This document shows positions 61,251 through 64,000 of a stretch of DNA of 64,000 bases, piece by piece. The position numbers and the translations under genes are program-made. The notes under the pieces are model-generated. The model saw only the letters and a list, made by a program, of their open reading frames with translations. It was not told the DNA's origin and did not search any database. Numbering within the stretch: the stretch's first letter is position 1; every line of letters starts with the position of its first letter. The DNA comes from Climacteris rufus. Lineage: Eukaryota; Chordata; Aves; Passeriformes; Climacteridae. Location of the stretch: the NCBI GenBank assembly GCA_013398175.1, contig VZRZ01001998.1, forward strand, positions 3,550,046 to 3,614,045, read 5' to 3'.

Positions 61251-63199
61251 TGTTCATATATCACAGCCCCCCAACACACACTCTGTCAGCATTGTTTATT
61301 TTCAGTCAGGAGTTAAATAATAGCCATGTACTAAAAATGCCTTTGGGGAACTGCTTTGTCTTACATACTGTTCACCTGTTTACTTCAGAGTAAGTTTTGA
61401 CTTGCTTTTATTTAATTTTCTGTTTGAACAGCTGGTATTTATCAACTTCAAATGGACTTCAGGTCAATACACTGCAAAAAATTTTACTGCCATTGCTGCA
61501 CTTGCTGCACACACACAGCTTGTAAAATGCTAATGAGAGCAGCTCCACACCCAGCCCAGCTCCAGAGGAACCCAGGGAATATCCTCCACACTCCTGGAAC
61601 CACGGCAGCACTGGGTCAGAAGAACACACAGAGTAGGGAGGTTCCAAAGGACTAGCCACAGAAACAGCCCACCATCAACAACAGCCTCTACTCCTTCCTC
61701 TTCTTCCTGGGCATTTTCTTTACAGTATTCAAATCTGATTATCCAGAAAAAGGCAGGAGATGTTATGGGGTTTGGGTTTTTCTTTTTTTGCGTCTGTCTG
61801 TAGTTTTGGAGCTGTCAATGGCAGAGAAAGAAGAAAGTTCTGCTGAAGTCAGAGCTGAGGATGGAAAGAAGACACAACCATGGAGGGGAAAACCACCAAG
61901 CTGATTTGTTTTCATCCTAAACACATAAAGAAGTATCTTTTTTTTTTTTTTCATAAACACATAAGTAAATTAATCCTATAAACACTATTCCGTAAGAAGT
62001 TATGGAAAGAGTTAAATTAAGTAATGTGGAAAAAAAAATCAAAATGTGAATAGAAAAGTAAATGCCTGGCTAAAACCAGTAACAACATAAAGGGTTTCCA
62101 TCTATTTATTCTTTTTTTCCTTTCTATGCCTGGCAGGGAGACAGAGATACTATTCTACCAGAAATCACTTTTTGGGACTGACAGCTCTACCTGTCATATT
62201 TGATGAAGCAAAAAAGAATGGGAAAGATCATGAATTCTTAATTCAAACAAGTTTCTATTACTTTTTTTGGAATCATTGTCTGAGTGTGGATCTTAAGATA
62301 TGGGCTGAGAATTAACATATTACTCTCAGAATGCTTTTTCTAATCAGTGGATTTTTCCTGCTACTACAGAGTACATTTAAAAAGACAGGAACTGCAATAA
62401 AAGGGCACATTTAGAATCTCCATCTATTAATGGCAGAGACAGGGGAAGGAATTGGGGGGAGAGGTGAATGACACCACCACCTTATGCAGAAATTGCTACT
62501 GACAGTTCTTCTCCCTCAACACTAAATTGGCCTTTCTGGGTACTAAATTTAGGGACTTGAGTTTTACAAAGTGATGCAGAAGTGGGGTATGAGGGTTTTC
62601 ATGCTCTCTAGTTCTGTCCAGAAGAGCAAATAATATGGTCTTTGGACACTACTGCACCTGATACCTCCTCGTGCTGTTATTACCTTCAACCAACTAGAGA
62701 TCCTAATTCTCCTGAACTTGACTTTATCAGTTAGAAAAGACAGTAATCTGAAAAACTATTTTTATAACAAAAATTCATCCATTATGTAATGAACCATTTG
62801 CAAATAAAAGCCTTTCTTTTGCAGTCATTTAAGTTCCAATCCAAATCAAATCACTTATTCTAGGTTAGTCAGTTTAGCATACACCAAAAGGCACAAAAAA
62901 GACTGATTTATGCAACCACCACTGTTAAATACAAGTATTAGATGGCAGACTCAGAAAAACCAAGTGCGTAGCAGAGATCTGGCTGTTCCAGTTTCTATTC
63001 CAACTTGAACAGAAATAAAAATTATCTGTTTTCTTAGACTGAAGTCACTGTATTTCACTAATTATTTACACTGCTTTTACAGAAGGGACTTCAGTCCCCT
63101 TACATGTGGGACAACTGCAAAAATCCCTGTGACATTTGCCAATCTCATGAAGTAAGAGGCTCCAAGACCTCCTGAGCTTCATGCGGGAAACTTTTCCAC
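61251..63199. other. AT-rich noncoding DNA, nothing strong recognised
   Basis: AT-rich. It holds a T14 run at 61938-61951 and a symmetrical octamer-like ATTTGCAAAT at 62796-62805. No exon or transposon end is seen. Confidence 0.45.
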
Positions 63200-63845
63200 A
63201 GGAGCCCAAGCCATTGTATGAGGAACCAGGGGGTGCCAAAAGAGTTGGTTGCTATGGTGGCATCTCATAAATCATCAATTATTGTCTGTTATTATGAAGG
63301 TGACAGCCTCATAAAGAGATTTGCATTTTCGGCTAATTTTAAGGTTTTTTTCTGCAGACATCATTTGCTTTGTAAAAGAAATGTCATGACAACCAGAGAA
63401 CACTTAAGCTTGTTATCGGGTAGTCAGGCAGCCGCTTGGCCCCCATCACTTTGGCATTTGAGCATCGGAGCCTCTTTTGCATTATTGAGTAGTTTATCTT
63501 TACAGTTCATAAATATATTTCTGAACGTGGGGACGGCATAATAGGAGGACGAGGGAAAGCGATGGAGGGCTCCTGGTTGCCACGGCAACCTAAACTGATC
63601 AATTCCCTGTCACTGTTTTAAAAGAGGCACCACTCTCCTGTGGCCCCCCATGCTAATTACAAATGCAGGCCCTTCGCTGGCATGTTCAGCTTCCAGATTA
63701 AAGCAGTTCATGCCTAATTTATCATTTAACATGTCCTCCCACATTTGTAGTGCCGTACAGAATGAATAACAACTTTGCTTGTTTACAGCGTTTTCAACTT
63801 AATTTCACTAATTAGTTTTGCAGTTGCAGGAATCCGAGGGGGTGG
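63200..63845. promoter_or_regulatory. Strong candidate enhancer / conserved noncoding element
   Basis: Densely varied sequence with many binding-site words. These are an imperfect X-box GTTGCTATGGTGGC at 63248-63261, a perfect octamer ATTTGCAT at 63319-63326, a symmetrical X-box at 63575-63590, ATGCTAATTA at 63650-63659 and the palindrome CTAATTAG at 63808-63815. CpGs are kept in AT-rich surroundings (TTATCGGG, CATCGGAGCC, GAACGTGGGGACGGC). A 107-codon plus-strand frame covers part of it but shows no known domain. The sharp right boundary is the G-rich minisatellite. Inferred as a developmental enhancer; a promoter is less likely for lack of a CpG island. Confidence 0.5.
63575..63590. promoter_or_regulatory. 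Symmetrical RFX X-box
   Basis: GGTTGCCACGGCAACC has 7-bp inverted arms around AC. It matches 13 of 14 positions of the palindromic RFX consensus GTTGCCATGGCAAC. RFX-family winged-helix factors bind such sites in ciliary, neuronal and immune genes. The match is visible directly; use in vivo is unknown. Confidence 0.65.
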
Positions 63846-63861
63846 CTGCCCCTCCGGAATG

Positions 63862-64000
63862 CTGGGCACAGGCAGGGGATGGGCAGGGAATGGGCAGGGA
63901 ATGGGCACAGGCAGGGAATGGGCAGAGGCAGGGAATGGGCACAGGCAGGGAATGGGCAGGGAATGGGCACAGACAGGGGATGGGCAGGGAATGGGCAGAG
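63862..64000. repeat. G-rich minisatellite (12/18-bp units), continues past the window
   Basis: Repeats of GGCAGGGAATGG (12 bp) alternate with an 18-bp form carrying an extra CACAGG or AGAGG piece. They run from about 63862 to the last base, so the array is cut by the window edge. Runs of three to four guanines separated by 2-3 bases fit the intramolecular G-quadruplex pattern on the plus strand. Confidence 0.93.

Noticed and set aside
1..64000. CRISPR array, prophage, bacterial operon or viral insertion
   Set aside because: The tandem arrays have no spacers, there are no prokaryotic genes, and composition and CR1 content point to a vertebrate nuclear genome. No viral protein was recognised in any frame.

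Overview
The window looks like vertebrate nuclear DNA, most likely from a bird and plausibly a songbird. It is AT-rich and poor in recognisable transposons. It carries a degenerate 3' end of a CR1 retrotransposon on the minus strand (about 43498-43620) and a weaker CR1-like fragment (41790-41820). Small CpG-dense patches and GC-rich minisatellites interrupt the AT-rich background. A crocodile or turtle source is not excluded. There is one assembly gap (22792-22855).

I found no protein-coding exon, tRNA, rRNA or recognisable small RNA gene that I can support. The open frames are short and unrelated to any family I recognise. The longest ones (200-300 codons near 20.7-21.7 kb) are artefacts of a tandem repeat whose unit lacks stop codons. 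The window is best read as intergenic or intronic DNA, possibly a regulatory desert beside a developmental gene. That gene cannot be named from this sequence.

Layout. 1-8.9 kb is AT-rich DNA with GC-elevated islands at 2.0-3.8 kb and a homeobox-site-rich block at 5.4-5.9 kb. 8.9-9.7 kb holds a CpG-dense patch joined to a conserved-looking block. 9.7-20.9 kb is mostly featureless, with candidate regulatory blocks at 16.8-17.1 and 17.3-17.8 kb. 20.9-21.5 kb is a CpG patch carrying an array of eleven 29-bp repeats. 22.8-28.5 kb has the gap, an 11-bp-arm palindrome of POU-like sites (26.25 kb) and candidate enhancers at 27.2-28.5 kb. 28.9-29.5 kb is a second composite CpG and conserved-looking block, followed by a 95-bp minisatellite (29.8-30.2 kb). 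30-43 kb is largely featureless apart from candidate blocks at 38.1, 39.5 and 40.9 kb and an A35 tract. 43.0-43.6 kb is a CpG-rich 38-bp minisatellite followed by the CR1 remnant. 45.17 kb has a palindrome matching the CRE-type Maf/CREB element. 56.1-57.5 kb is strongly pyrimidine-biased. 63.2-63.85 kb is the best candidate enhancer, with a fully symmetrical RFX X-box, an octamer and homeodomain sites. It is followed by a G-rich minisatellite running off the right end.

All regulatory calls rest on motif content and sequence texture read by eye. Conservation, chromatin and repeat searches were not available.
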